Of a stretch of DNA of 43,226 nucleotides, positions 29,607 through 41,600 are shown one piece after another; positions within the stretch are counted from its first letter, which is position 1; each line of letters opens with the position of its first letter. A model generated the notes under the pieces. It was given only the letters and a program-made list of their open reading frames with translations. It did no database searches and was not told the DNA's origin. The stretch is from contig NW_008246097.1 in assembly GCF_000281045.1 (NCBI RefSeq), positions 408,362 through 451,587 on the forward strand, written 5' to 3'. Origin of the DNA: Saprolegnia diclina VS20 (Eukaryota; Oomycota; Saprolegniomycetes; Saprolegniales; Saprolegniaceae). Both the position numbers and the translations under genes were made by a program.

Positions 29607-32600
29607 ATGGCCCAGGAAGTCCCTCCGCGGAAGCTCTCCATGTCACCCCAGCGTCGCATCGAGCGCGGCCTGCGCCTCGACACGCTGGACCTCGAGGCCG
29701 CGCCCCTCGGGCAGCGCGTCTTCGAGTACCTCGACAAGGACCACAACGGCACGATCTCGGCCGCCGACATCTTTGCCGAGTTTGACCAGTGCGGTCTGCG
29801 CCACGACGACCCGCGCATTGCGCCGCTGTGCTCGCACCTCGAGGCTCATCCGGACTTGGTCATGGACTTCGAGACGTTCCAGTCGACAACCAAGGACTGC
29901 GCCGAGACGATTGAAAAGTGCTTTGGCGGGCAGCTCTGCATCCCCAAGTTCAACGCGTTCCGCTCGGACGTCGAAGGCCTCTTTGACGAGACGTGTGCCA
30001 AGAGCGGGCTAACGGCGCGGACGGCGAAAGCGACGTTCGCGGTCTCTTTGTGCACGGTCGACGGTCAGCGTCATGTCATGGGCACGTCGCCCCAGCCCGG
30101 CGCCATCGAGGTAGCGTCCATCTCATCATCTACGTCGACGTGAGGCTCATGAACGTACTACGCAGTTTTGCTTGGAAGAGTGCTGCAAGCCCATCTTGTA
30201 CAGCATGGCGATGGAGACCCACACCGACATTGACGAGTACATTTCGCACGAGCCAAGCGGTCTTGGTGCCCACGCCATGGCCCTCGTACGTTCCTATATA
30301 TACGGCTCGAACCTCCCACTCAATACGCCACCCTGTAGCAAACCAAGAAGGAGAAGAAGCGGCCGCACAACCCGCTCATGAACACGGGCGCGCTCGTCTC
30401 GTGCGCGCTCTTGCTCGACGACAACAGCGCGGTCGACACCAAGTTCAACGGCTTCTTGGGCCGCGTCAATACGCTCTTCAGCCGCGACAGCACGCCCTCC
30501 TCTTCCCCCTCGGTGTCGTCGATGGAAGAGGCGACGTACGCGAGCATCAACAAGTCGATCGCGTACATGCTGGATGCCGCCCACTGCTTCCCGCCCAAAA
30601 CCAACATTGACGACGTCCTCGGCCTCTTCTTCCGGTCCTGCGCGGCGCGGTGCACGGTCGACGAGCTCTCGGTGTTTGCTGCGACGCTCGCCAACGGGGG
30701 GGTCCACCCGATCTCGGGCGACCGCGTCATGCAGCCGCAGACCGTCCACCACTGTCTCTCGGTAAGTTAGCATCGCACGGAGGATACATCACATGGCATG
30801 CTAGGTCATGTACTCGTGCGGGCTGGGCACGTACAGTGGCGAGTGGGCCTTCCACGTGGGCATGCCGGCGTTGAGCTCGCTCGGTGGCGCCATGATCGTC
30901 GTCGTGCCCGGCGTCATGGGCTTCTCGTCCTACTCGCCGCCGCTCGACGCGTCCCAAAACTCGATCAACGGCGTCTCGTTCTTCAAAGCGATCGCCAACA
31001 AGTTTACGTTCCACAACTTTGACTCACTCCCGATGATCAACCTCGCGCGCAAGGACCCGCGTCGCAACTCGCGGTACTCGAGCTTGCGCGCCAGCCTACT
31101 TATATACGTTAGATTGGTCCAAGAAGAGATCACGACCAAGCTCTTGATTGCGGCGGCCGAAGGCGACGTGTGCGAGATCCGCCGGCTGCGGTCGCGCGGC
31201 GCCAACCTCAACGGCACCGACTACGACTCTCGCACAGCACTGCATTTGGCGGCCTCCGAAGGCAAGATCAGCGTCGTCAACTACCTTGTCAAGCACGGTG
31301 CGAGCCTCGGGCCCGTCGACCGCTGGGGCGGCACGCCCATGTCCGATGCCATCACGTTTGGCCACCTCCACGTGGCGCAGCTGCTCACAAAGGCCGGCGT
31401 CACGTCCAGCAAGGCGCCGGTGCCATTCGCGCGCCACTCGTCGGCGACGCGGCCGATGCTGCTCCGCGACATGACGTGCTTTTACGCAGCGGCGAACGGC
31501 GACGTCGACCACCTCAAGTCGCTCCTCAGCGAAGGTTTTGCGTTCGCGTCGTTGCGCGACTATGACGCGCGCACGCCGCTGCACGTGGCCGCCGCCGAGG
31601 GCCGCCTCGACGTCGTCCAGTTCCTCGTCGAGCGCGCCCACGTGCCGATTGACGTGAAAGATCGCAGCCAGCGCACGCCCTTGTCCGAGGCGCGCCGCAG
31701 CGGCCACGCGCCGATCGTCGACTTTCTGCGCAAAGCGCTCAAGGCGCCGATGGCAGCGCCACACGCGTTCCCGTCGACACCGCGGACGCCGGCCCACGAC
31801 AGCGATGACGAGCTCGAGGGCTACGAGATGTCGTCGCACTCCGCGACGCAGTTTCTCCTCCGCGCCGAGTCGCGCGAAGCCAACAAGGCGGCGATTGTCG
31901 GCGCCAACGAAGCGAGCAGTGACGAGAGTCATCTCGCCAAGGTGGACGTGCGCACGCTTCTCCGCACGCTGCGCGAAAGCGGCTTGCTCGAGAACGACCC
32001 GCGCCTGCGCAAGCTCGTCGACAACGTCAAGCTCCTCGGCCTCGACGCGACCTTGTCGTACGAGCAGTACCGGTACCTCACGGAAAGCGGCGCGATCCTG
32101 CTCGAGAAGGCCATGGCGCACGCGCTCGTCATCCCCAACTTTGGCGAGTTCTGCGACGAGGTACTACCTTCTTCCCTGCCACGACGATGTTCGGAATGAG
32201 CCTTTTGATGGGGTAGATGATTGATATTTTCGAGCGCGCCAAGCTCAACCGCGACGGCCACATTGCGACGTACATCCCGCAGCTGGCGAACGTCGACCCC
32301 GAGAAGTTTGGCATGGCCCTCTGCACCGTGGACGGCCAGCGCTTTAGCCTCGGGGATGCCACCGACACCTTTTGCGTCCAGTCGTGCAGCAAGACAATCT
32401 CGTACTGCTTGGCGGTCGAAGAACTGGGCCCGGAAAAAGTGCATTTTCACATGGGCTGCGAGCCGAGTGGCCTCCGCTTCAACGACTTGAGCTTGCTCGA
32501 GCGGAACGGCTTTCGTATTCCGCACAACCCGATGATCAACTCGGGTGCGATCATGTCGTCGTCGCTCATTCGGCGCGACTTGCCGCTGCACCAGCGGTTC

Positions 32601-33569
32601 GAGTACGTCATGTCCATCTGGAGCGCGCTCTGCGGCGACGTCAACGTCGGCTTTGACAACTCGGTGTGTCTCTCGGAGCGGTCGTCGGCCGACCGCAACT
32701 GCTGCCTCGGCTACATGATGCGCGAGGCCGAGTGCCTCCCGGACGACACGGACCTCATGGAGACCCTCGAGTTCTACTTTGAGCAGTGCTCGCTCACGGC
32801 CAACTGCGCCGCCTTCTCGGTGCTCGCGGCGTCGCTCGCGACCGGCGGCGTCTGCCCGCTCACGAACCACCGCATCTTCAAGGCCGAGACCGTCCGCAAC
32901 TGCCTCAGCCTCATGTTTTCGTGCGGCATGTACGACGCTAGTGGCACGTGGAGCTACCGCGTCGGCATCCCGGCCAAGTCGGGCGTCTCGGGCGTCCTCC
33001 TCCTCGTCATTCCCAACGTCATGGGCGTCGCGCTCTGGTCGCCGCGCCTTGACGAGATTGGCAACTCAGTGCGTGGCATCCAGTTTAGCGAAGAGCTCGT
33101 CCAGCGCTTCGCATTCCACAACTTTGACGCGTTCGTCGAGCACAGCAAGCTGCCGTCGCCCGTCTTCCGCGGTGGCGCAACGAGCTCGGGGGTCGCCCAC
33201 GACGCCAAGCAGCGCCGCAAGCTGCTCTACCCTTCGCTCTACGCCGCGTACGAAGGCAACGTCGAAGAGATCCGCCGCCTCAAGCTGCTCGGCGCCGACG
33301 TACGACTTCCGATCTGATGGATGGTTTTGGATAGCTTATGAACCAACGTGTAGGTCAACGCCGCCGACTACGACGGACGCACCGCGATGCACATTGCTGC
33401 GTCCATGGGCCACGTCGCCGTCCTCAAAGAGCTCGTGTACCAAGGCGGCAACGTGCACGCGGTCGACCGCTGGGGTGGCACGCCGCTCTCGGACGCCACG
33501 CGCTACGCCCCGTCCAACGCGGACGCCGTCGTCCACGTTTTGCAACAGGCCATGCGCGCGCACGCATAG
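29607..33569 (+). CDS. Tandem double glutaminase: pseudo-glutaminase unit followed by an intact glutaminase unit, with ankyrin repeats
   Basis: Seven exons: 29607-30110, 30166-30285, 30339-30761, 30805-31073, 31113-32160, 32217-33299 and 33354-33569 (1220 aa). Each half follows the animal GLS layout: EF-hand-like helical region, glutaminase domain, ankyrin repeats. Unit 1 has an EF loop (D43-D54, [12 protein letters not shown]), then a glutaminase fold in which the QSCxK catalytic motif is EECCK: the Ser position is E173, though K176 remains. The conserved Tyr of SCGMYD is replaced (SCGLGT) and YIPQLA is missing. Unit 2 (from residue about 720) is intact: YIPQLA (Y807), FCVQSCSK (S844, K847), [23 protein letters not shown] and PAKSGV. 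It should hydrolyse glutamine to glutamate. Six ankyrin repeats lie between the units and three at the end. The 39-nt intron at 31074-31112 has no stop and is a multiple of three, so its retention would add 13 residues. No mitochondrial presequence is visible. Confidence 0.88.
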
Positions 33570-33754
33570 ACGTTGAGATATGGATCATAGACGTGGGTTG
33601 CATCCATCGAGAGGACACTTGGGCTGCACAAGGGCCTCGATACGCCTGTCTGCAGCACCGCCATGGCCGGCGTGTTCCATCGAGTCGTAGTTTAGTTGGT
33701 CACGCAACACGTGGATCACACGGGCAAAATATCGACTAGTAAAGCAAACGACGA

Positions 33755-36011
33755 CTACTGGCTCACGAGCTGGAAGAAGATGGCGAGGAAGAGCATAAAG
33801 ACGATGAGCGGGATGTACTCGACGAGCGACGAGCTCTGCGTCTTCTTGACCTTGGCGCCCGGGTACGTCTTCTTGGCGGGGAGCGCGCGGGCCTTGGCGG
33901 CTTGCGCCGACTTGGGCGCTTCGACCGTCGGTGTCGGCGTCACGGGGGTCGCCACCGTTGCCACCGGGAGCCCGCCCTTTTGCCGGGCGTCGTTTACGAG
34001 CTCGCGCACCTGCGCAACGACGTTGTCGTCCTTGGAGGCCTCGGCGGCCGCAAGACCATTGGCGAAATGGGCTTCGGCCGCGTCCTTGTTGCCTACGAGA
34101 TGCATGTCAGTCTCTCTTCCATCGTAACCAGCATGTCCAAGTACCTCGCTTGAGCGCGAGGATGCCCGTGGCGATCTCGGTGAGGCATTGAATGCGGCCG
34201 TTCTGGATGCTGCTGGCGTCGCACAGGGCCGAGCACTCGGCGAGCGTCTTCTCGGCTTGGTCAATCTCGCCGAGCTCGGCCTCGCAGTACGCCTTGTTGC
34301 AGAGCGTGTCGGCAATGTCGCTGGAGATCTTGGCCAGAATCTCGTCCTTCTGGTCGTTCTCGATGCGCGTTTCGACGTCGGCCTTGAACTGGCGCAAGGA
34401 CGCTTCGACCTTGAGGAGGTTCTCGCGCTGCTCCGAAACCTCTTCCGAGAGCGCCGTGAGCTTCTTAAACACTTCGGCAATGACGTGCTGGGGCGGAATC
34501 GGCTTCATCGCATGCGCGCGGTCCAGCATCTCGTGGAGCACCGTCTTGCAGTTGGCCTTGGTGTCAAACTCAATGTAAAAATCGGCTTGGAGCTGGAGCA
34601 GTTTGAGCACGAGAAACTTCTCTTCGTTCTCCATCGGCTCGTACGGCAGCGCACGCACTTCGTCCCAGAGCTCGTCGAGCGCCGATGCCTGCTTCGGGTC
34701 CTTCCCGCCGCTCTTGAAGGCGTTGACGCCATGGACGACGAGCACTTCGAGGCAGCTCAGGACGCCCTTGAACTCCTTCTGGGACACGAAGAACGCATGC
34801 GTCGACTGGACGAGGTTGATGTGCTTCATCGGGTCCGTGATCTTGAGTACGTGCATCTGAATGTACATGAGCGCGATCGCCGACTTGAGGTCCACGCGCG
34901 CGCACGCCTCCTGGAACGCCTATAGAGATGATGCAACATGAGACGAGATGGAGGAAGAGACGAGTCGTACCTCGGTGATGCTGGCGAGCGCGAGGTCCGG
35001 CTGCTGGTTCTCCGTGTGGAGGCGCGCGATCCACTCGTTGCACTGAAACACAATGTCCCACTGCTGCGCCATCGTCGCGATTTCCTTGGCCTTCTTGACG
35101 TACTTGAGGCCCTCTTCCGTCTGCTTGAGCATGCCGCACGACCGCGCCGCGTGCAAGAGCAGCTTGACCATGCGCTGCGGCGGCGCGCCGGCCTGGACGC
35201 CAATCATGATCGCGCCTTCGAGCGCCTTGACGCACATCTCGGCTTCCCCGAGCACCGTGTGGCACGCCGAGAGCGCTTCGAGGAACTCCATGCGCCGCTC
35301 CGGGTGGGGCATGTCCTGAAGCGCCTGCACAAAGTGAGGAATCGCTTCGCGGTGCTTGTCCTGCTTGAAGAGCGCCATGCCGATGCTGCCGTTGATCGCA
35401 CCGCACGCGTCGCGCCGACGGACCTTCTTCGCTTCTTCCAGTGCTTGCTTGAAGAATGTCACCGTGTCGTCAAGGTTCTCCGCCTGGAAGGCTTCGTTCG
35501 CCTTGCCCATGAGCTCCTTCATCTTGCCCTCAGCGGCCTGCGCGATGGCCAGCTGCTCCAAGTCACCTGCTACGCCTTCGTCCCCCGGCATGCCTTCGCT
35601 AGCCGCCTTCAAGTCGTTTTCAGCGTCTTGGACAAAACCCATCTGCATGAACGCGTGGCCACGAAAGTGCAAAGCCTTGTGCAAGGCCGGGTTGACCTTG
35701 AGGATCTCCGAGCAGAGCGGGACGACCTCGTGGTGCAGGTCTTGCTTGATGAGCGCGATCGCGAGGTTCATGCGGCACGACTCGATAAAGATGGCGGGCG
35801 CGTCCGTCGGCGCGTGCGCAAGGAGGTCCTTGTACGCAGTCGCGCCTTCCGCAAACTTGCCATTCTCCATGAGGGCGTGGGCCTGGAGCCGCATGGCCTC
35901 GGCCTTCGGCATGCCGGTCGGCGCCGCCGGCGCAGCGGGCGCCGCCACCACGGGCGCGGCCGACTCGTCGTCCGAGTCTTCGAGCTTGTCCCACTTGGAG
36001 TAGTCGGTCAT
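33755..36011 (-). CDS. Tail-anchored TPR protein
   Basis: Three exons: 34971-36011, 34145-34919 and 33755-34092 (717 aa), introns of 51 and 52 nt. An acidic start (MTDYSKWDKLEDSDDE) and an Ala/Pro linker are followed by TPR-like helical pairs over residues about 40-650, for example MRLQAHALMENGKFAEGATA, LHKALHFRGHAFMQMGF and SIGMALFKQDKHREAIPHFV. Then comes a low-complexity Thr/Pro/Lys stretch. The protein ends in one hydrophobic segment (YIPLIVFMLFLAIFF) with only a few residues after it, the pattern of a tail-anchored protein with its bulk in the cytosol. Family and partners unknown; TPR proteins of this shape often dock chaperones. Convergent with the glutaminase gene (185 bp). Confidence 0.8.
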
Positions 36012-36800
36012 CGTCCTGGCGAATTCGAAAATATCGACACGTGTGTGAATTCCTCGCAGTCAACTCTGAGAATATCGATAACTAGAGGTATCATTTCTCA
36101 GAGGTTTGGCTAGACGCACGCAATATTAGCGCGCGTACGTGGCACGTCCTGCGAGGCGTGCCAAGTGCTCAGTCGAAATGCATGCGTCTCCCACTGCTGC
36201 GCCCACATCGACCCCCCGCGACATATAGTAGAGTACCTTTGCTGCAGCGACGAGGCCAGGACGCTGCAAAGCGCCCTACAGCAAAAAGCACCAGCGACAG
36301 CAACCCGTGGGCTTGCTGGCGCTGCGAGCTGCAGCAGTCGGACGCGCGATGTGCGACCAAAAAGAGCGCTGCACGTCTTCCGTGAATATGAAGCGATAAA
36401 GAATGGCTCATGATGCAACACCTACGAGGATACGCTGGCGGAAGGCGTCCGGCATCCTTGCGATGACCAAGCTGCGCAGCCATCAACGAGACGGCCAACG
36501 GTCGCAGCGTGTGGTCACAAGCAGCGCGATCACATGAGCACCATTGCACGATCACTTCGTACCAGATGATGCATCCTCGTCCCGAAAGCGCGCCAGAATG
36601 GACAGTTGGCGACGTCGTCGGCATGATGATAACCAGGTAGCAAGATGCCAGTATGCCAGTATGCCAGTATGGTTGTGGTAGCCTTGTTGACCTGCTCGAG
36701 ACACCGCTACCGTCATGCTGCACGCCAAATCGACGTTGCCCCGCATCGCGAGTAGCCAGCATGCAATTCATGATAGATTAGGATACAATCACCACAGGAC
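36012..36800. other. Intergenic, upstream of the TPR gene
   Basis: 789 bp between two minus-strand genes. Nothing gene-like is convincing. A small tandem repeat, ATGCCAGT three times in a row, lies at 36645-36668. The part next to 36011 should hold the TPR gene promoter. Confidence 0.45.
36645..36668. repeat. 8-bp tandem repeat, three copies
   Basis: Three exact head-to-tail copies of ATGCCAGT in non-coding sequence. Confidence 0.9.
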
Positions 36801-37396
36801 TTAGAGCTCGACGTCCTTGGCCTCAGCGAGCATCGCTTCGTTGTCCTGACCATCGTCGTCCGTGTCTTCATCCTCTTCGTCTTCCTCGTCGTCCTCGTCG
36901 TCGTCACTGCTCTCGCTCGAGTCGTGGGCCTCCGCATGGTTGTCTACGCAGCAGTGTGACGACACGAGAATGGGGAAGCGCTGAAACGACCGACAACGAG
37001 CTTGAGCTGCAGCGCGGTCTGGAGGTTCTTGATCAACTGGTTCGCCGGCTCATGCGCCAAGACTAGAGACATTCCTGTCACGTCGCCATCGGAGTTGGCC
37101 GCGTACTCTGCTGCGCGAGTGCGAGCGCCTCTTCCGTCTCCTCGTCCTCGAGGTGCCCAAGAAACTAATGCACATCCTCATCCGCCAGCATATCCAGCCA
37201 TGACGTACCGTCGTAATCATCTCGATCGGCGCCTTCCCGTCGGCCCAAGCGCCATCGATCTCGTCCGAGAGCACCTTCTCGACGACATGGGGCTCCCGCA
37301 AGTCTACGCACCATGCTTACCCTCTCATCGCGATGGCCGTCTACCTGCGGGGTCCTCGCTCTTGCTGCTCGCAAGCGCCGCCTTGATGCTGTCCAT
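36801..37396 (-). CDS. Small acidic-tail protein, possibly ERICH2-like
   Basis: Five short exons: 37345-37396, 37209-37303, 37107-37164, 36991-37062 and 36801-36943 (139 aa), introns 41-47 nt, each joined in phase. The N-terminal 90 residues are helical with GKAPIEMITTFLGHLEDEE and LALAQQILAHEPANQLIKNL, a single TPR-like helical pair that resembles the conserved end of animal glutamate-rich protein 2 (ERICH2). The C-terminus is a long Asp/Glu run followed by EAKDVEL. No other motif is seen. The model rests on frame continuity over four introns, which is hard to obtain by chance; the family assignment is tentative and the function unknown. Confidence 0.6.
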
Positions 37397-38693
37397 CGCC
37401 AAGGGTCGCGGAAAGATCGGATGTGTCGAAACAAGTACGATGCTCGGTCAGGTGCGGTTTCGCGCTGGCTATCATGAGCCTGGGGACAGCCTTCTTGGCT
37501 GGTGCCGTTCATGGCCGCCTCGTACTCTTGCCTTGGCTGCTCATGCTATACCACGAGCCTCCAGCAGCTTCATTTCCCATCGGCTGCAAAGCTTGGAGGA
37601 GGATGCGTCCTCGACACCCATGTGCTCAGCAGTTGCGAGGTATGACGTGGCACGCTACGGTGCGTTCACCTGGGCGGTAGCATGCGCTGATGGTTGGTTC
37701 ACCAAGTCATTGGAGCTAATTACGACCAATATGACATGGTCGACAAGCGCCCGCGACCGCGAATGCGACTGCATGTGATGCTCAAGGTCGAAGACGCGTC
37801 GACGGACGGTCCTGCATGCGTGGACTTGATTGGACAGATGCCTGCGTGACGCCGGCGCGCTGTTCTTGCGAGTCGACGCTCCAGCGCGCAGTCATCAATG
37901 GAGAAGGAACCACAAGCGCAGCGCACCGCAAATGCCTGCAGCTACTCAAGCAGTCGACCCGCGAGTCGGCTATGGCACTTGCCGCGACTTGCAGCTCGCA
38001 GAGCGTTCCCGCCGCATCGCGCATATGCTCTCTAAAGTGCGTTACCCGTTGCCGAATTATGTCCGGCAAGGCTAATCACACGCCATATTCATGTCCATCG
38101 GGTTGCGCTCAAAGGTCCCGGACTGCCAACGAGGGACCTGGCAATGCTACATTGGGCTACCCATTTGTGAGAGGCGTAGTACCTTGGGTAGCCAGCTCAT
38201 CGAGCGTACCACCGACGATGCTGCAATCTTGGAGCACCACAGTTTCTTGCATTGATGGTGCTCGGGCAGGGCATATAGTAGCTAGTATGTACACCTGGCT
38301 CGGAGGAGCTCGACGATCCCGCCTAGCGTGGATGATGACAGTGGTCATAGCAGAAACACGAAGAAGGACTCAGCACTTCGATGCATAGTAAGCTTAAGCA
38401 GATGCGCCCCACAGGCGGCATCTTTCTCGGGTCTCCCACTGCATTCTCAGAGCGATTTCTCGCAGTAGCCAGACGTAGAAGAGAGCGGTAGAGAAGATGC
38501 TCGCTGCTCTCCAGCTTGGCTTGGACCCAGCCATAGAGTGCCTGCCGTCGTCCTGTGCCTGCCCCTTCAGCTGCGCGCAAGTTGCGTCCGATTAGTGTCC
38601 TGCCTGCACGGTACTTTGCATATCATTTGCCGGCGCACTTAACGCGTGTCGTCCCGTTGGCGTAATAAACACGAGGGTCAACAATTTTGCAGG
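37397..38693. other. Unresolved stretch with coding-like blocks on both strands
   Basis: No model could be completed. Plus strand: a block around 37720-37835 reads RMRLHVMLKVEDASTDGPAC, another at about 37845-38040 is open, and a GTGCGT...AAAG intron (38038-38115) would join it to a block ending near 38258. Minus strand: a block at about 38600-38430 reads RRQALYGWVQAKLESSEHLL, and others lie at about 38335-38200 and 38060-37790. Either one plus-strand gene, one minus-strand gene, or decayed gene copies could explain this. The last 60 bases precede the lipase/J-domain gene. Confidence 0.35.
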
Positions 38694-41600
38694 ATGGCGT
38701 CGCGATGGGATGGGGCTGGCGTGCCCGACGTGCTCATCGCCCACGCCGCCGTCGTCTGCGCGGCCGTGGCCAGCGGCGACGCCGACCGCTTCCTCCATGA
38801 AGACCCGACCGTGCTGCCCTACTCGGTCTACTTCAACCTGCCACCGCTCTACGCGAGCGACGAGTTTGTGCTCGTCGAAACGCCCGACTGCGTCGTCTGC
38901 TGCGTGAAGGCGCCTATGGTCGCGCAGCAGCTCATCGAGGTCACCGAGCGGCAGACGACCTTTCAATATGCTGGCCGCGTCCACGCCTCGTTCCATAAGC
39001 GCGCCGTGTACATTCGCTCGGTGTTGGAAGAGCTCACCGAAGCGACCAAGCCGCTCGTCTTTACGGGTCACTCGACGGCCGGTAGCATTGCGCAGCTCTG
39101 CCTCCTCGAGACGCTCTTTCGCCACTGCTGCTCGGACGAACTGCAGTTTGCGATCGAAACCATTGACGCCGACCACCGCCAGAAGAACCCGACCACCTTG
39201 TCGTCGCTTGACGAGCTCAACGAGTCGCTGCAGCTCGACCTCGAGATGCTCTTGCCGCAGCCGTCGGTCGCCGCCGAGATGGCGCGGCGCTTCTTTGCTA
39301 TCGGCTTTGGGGCACCGTGTGCGGCAAGCGCCAACTGCCGGGAGCTCTTTACCTCGCTGGCGCTGCCGCTGCAACTGATCACGCTCGTCAACGAGTACGA
39401 CTGCATCCCGTCGATCTACAACGTCGCGCAGGCGTCGTCGCTGGCCGCCAAAACCACGACCAAGTTCATTGCGATCTCCAAAGCGACCGCGTCGCTCCTC
39501 GGGCTCTTCCCGACCGTCGAGCGCCTCGACATGGAGGGCAGCGGCCTCAACCTCGCGCCGAGCGTCTACATCAAGATGACGTGGTGCATCCTCGCGACGA
39601 CGGCGTATGTCAACATGACGTGGTCAGTGCTGCACAAGGTCTTCCGGCAGTTCCAAGACCACGTGCTCGGCCCTATGTGGCGGGACGTCCAGTACGTCCC
39701 CTTTGGCCGCTACGCATTCTTGTCCAAAGATTCGTTCGAGCTTGTCGTGCAAGACGATGCGGATGCGATCCTCGGGACGCTCCAGGCGACGCTCGAGGTG
39801 CTCTCGGCGCACGCGCTCTGGCAGCACGTCATGCCCGCGTACCTCGCCCAAGTGCTCAAGCGCGTCGACGACCGCCACCCGGACATGGACCACTACGAGC
39901 GGCTGCAGGTCCCTCGGGACGCCTCGTCCGCCGCGATCGTGGCAGCCTACCGGTCGCTCGCGCTGCGCTGGCACCCGGACCGGTGGTCGCGGTCGTGCGA
40001 CTCGGCCGAGCTGGCGTTTGCCGAAGACATGTTCAAGCTACTGGCCGAGGCCTACGAAGTGCTCTCGGACCCGACGACCCGCGCCGAGTACGATGCAAGC
40101 CTCGCGCACGCCAAGTGCGCGAACGCCAAACTCTTTCCGATCTCATTGGACGACGCGCTGCTCCTCTTTCAGCGCGAAGCCGACAAGTGGCAGTGGGTTG
40201 TGCGTCCGATGGCGCGGTCGGCGAGCAATGCGCTGGGCGTCGCGCGTGCCAAGCTCACGCCGCACCGCTTCGAGACGGGCAACCACGACAACGTCTTCCT
40301 CGGGCACAAGATGCGCGTCTTGCGGGAGGATGCCACCATCACGTACGTTGGCCGAGACGACGTGCTCCCAAGTGACCGACCGGTGCCGTCCAAGCTCTCG
40401 GGTCTCACGGCCGCGTCGGTGGTCGGTGGCGCCGTCGCACTCGGCGCGGGCGTTGCACTTGTCATGAACGCGTGGTCCCAGTACAGCGACAGCATGAAGC
40501 GCCAGCGACAAGCCCACACGGTCCACCAGATGCCACCGCTGTACCTTGAGCGACTGTTGACCGACGATGTCGACGACGACGACAGCCTCCAAGTCCTCGA
40601 AGAGTTTTACGACTGTCTCGACGAGCTCGAGCTCGCTCGCTTGCAGCAGTCGGCCGAGGACACCTTCTTCGACTGCCTCGAGAGCACGCTGACGATCTGT
40701 GACGACACGGAGCACCGTGTCGTCTTCCCCAACGGCGCGTCGGTGCGGACGCCATTTGGATCGGGCGTCGTCGTCGACGCGTCGCTCGACGGTATCTACG
40801 AAGTCGAGATCCACGGGCTCGGCACGGCGTACGTGCAGCACAGCGACGTGCGGCGCGGCGGCGAGGCTGAAGTCCACGGAAAAGAGGCCCTCCTCGAGAC
40901 CAAGCGCAAGGACCTCGTCGCGCTCGTGGTGAGTCGGTACGCATTGCAGTCACCGGCCCCCGCCTCGATGCTGGCGGTGGGCACCGACGCCGCGCTTGAC
41001 AGCGGGGTCAAGGCCGCGGGCGGCGTCGCCCTCGTCAAAAGCATGGAGCGTCTGGCGCCGCGCGTCTCGTCGTCGGCGGCCCCGCTCGCGATAGCTGCGA
41101 TCCTCGTCGACATTGGGCGCGAGTACATCGAGTACCGCGCCAACCGCAAAAAGCACGGCAAGTGGTCAACTGCGACGTCCGAGCGGCTCCTCATGCAACG
41201 CTTCCGCCTCAAGGCCGGATATCACGTGGCGGGCGGCACGGGCGCCGCCGCCGGAGCGACCCTCGGCGCGTACGGGCTCACGTCGAGCGTCGGGTACTGG
41301 ACCGGCTCGGCGTTTCTCGGTCCTGTGGGGCTTGCTGCCGCCACCGGCGCCGCTGTCGTCGGTGGTATGCTCGGCTACTTTGTCGGCGCGTCGGCGTACA
41401 GTGGCACGACCAAAGGGTACTTTTCGTCGTTGGCGCGCGCGACCGATGAGATTGAGCGGCTCGAATTTGGCGCCAAAGTGCTCTTTACTGAGTTTGACCA
41501 GTCGGGCTCGGGCGCCGTGCCCATCGCTGACGGCGTCGCGCTCGTGCAAAAGCTGTGTCGCGCCGCGGGCCTCTCGCCGCCCGACGGCATGCCAACGTCC

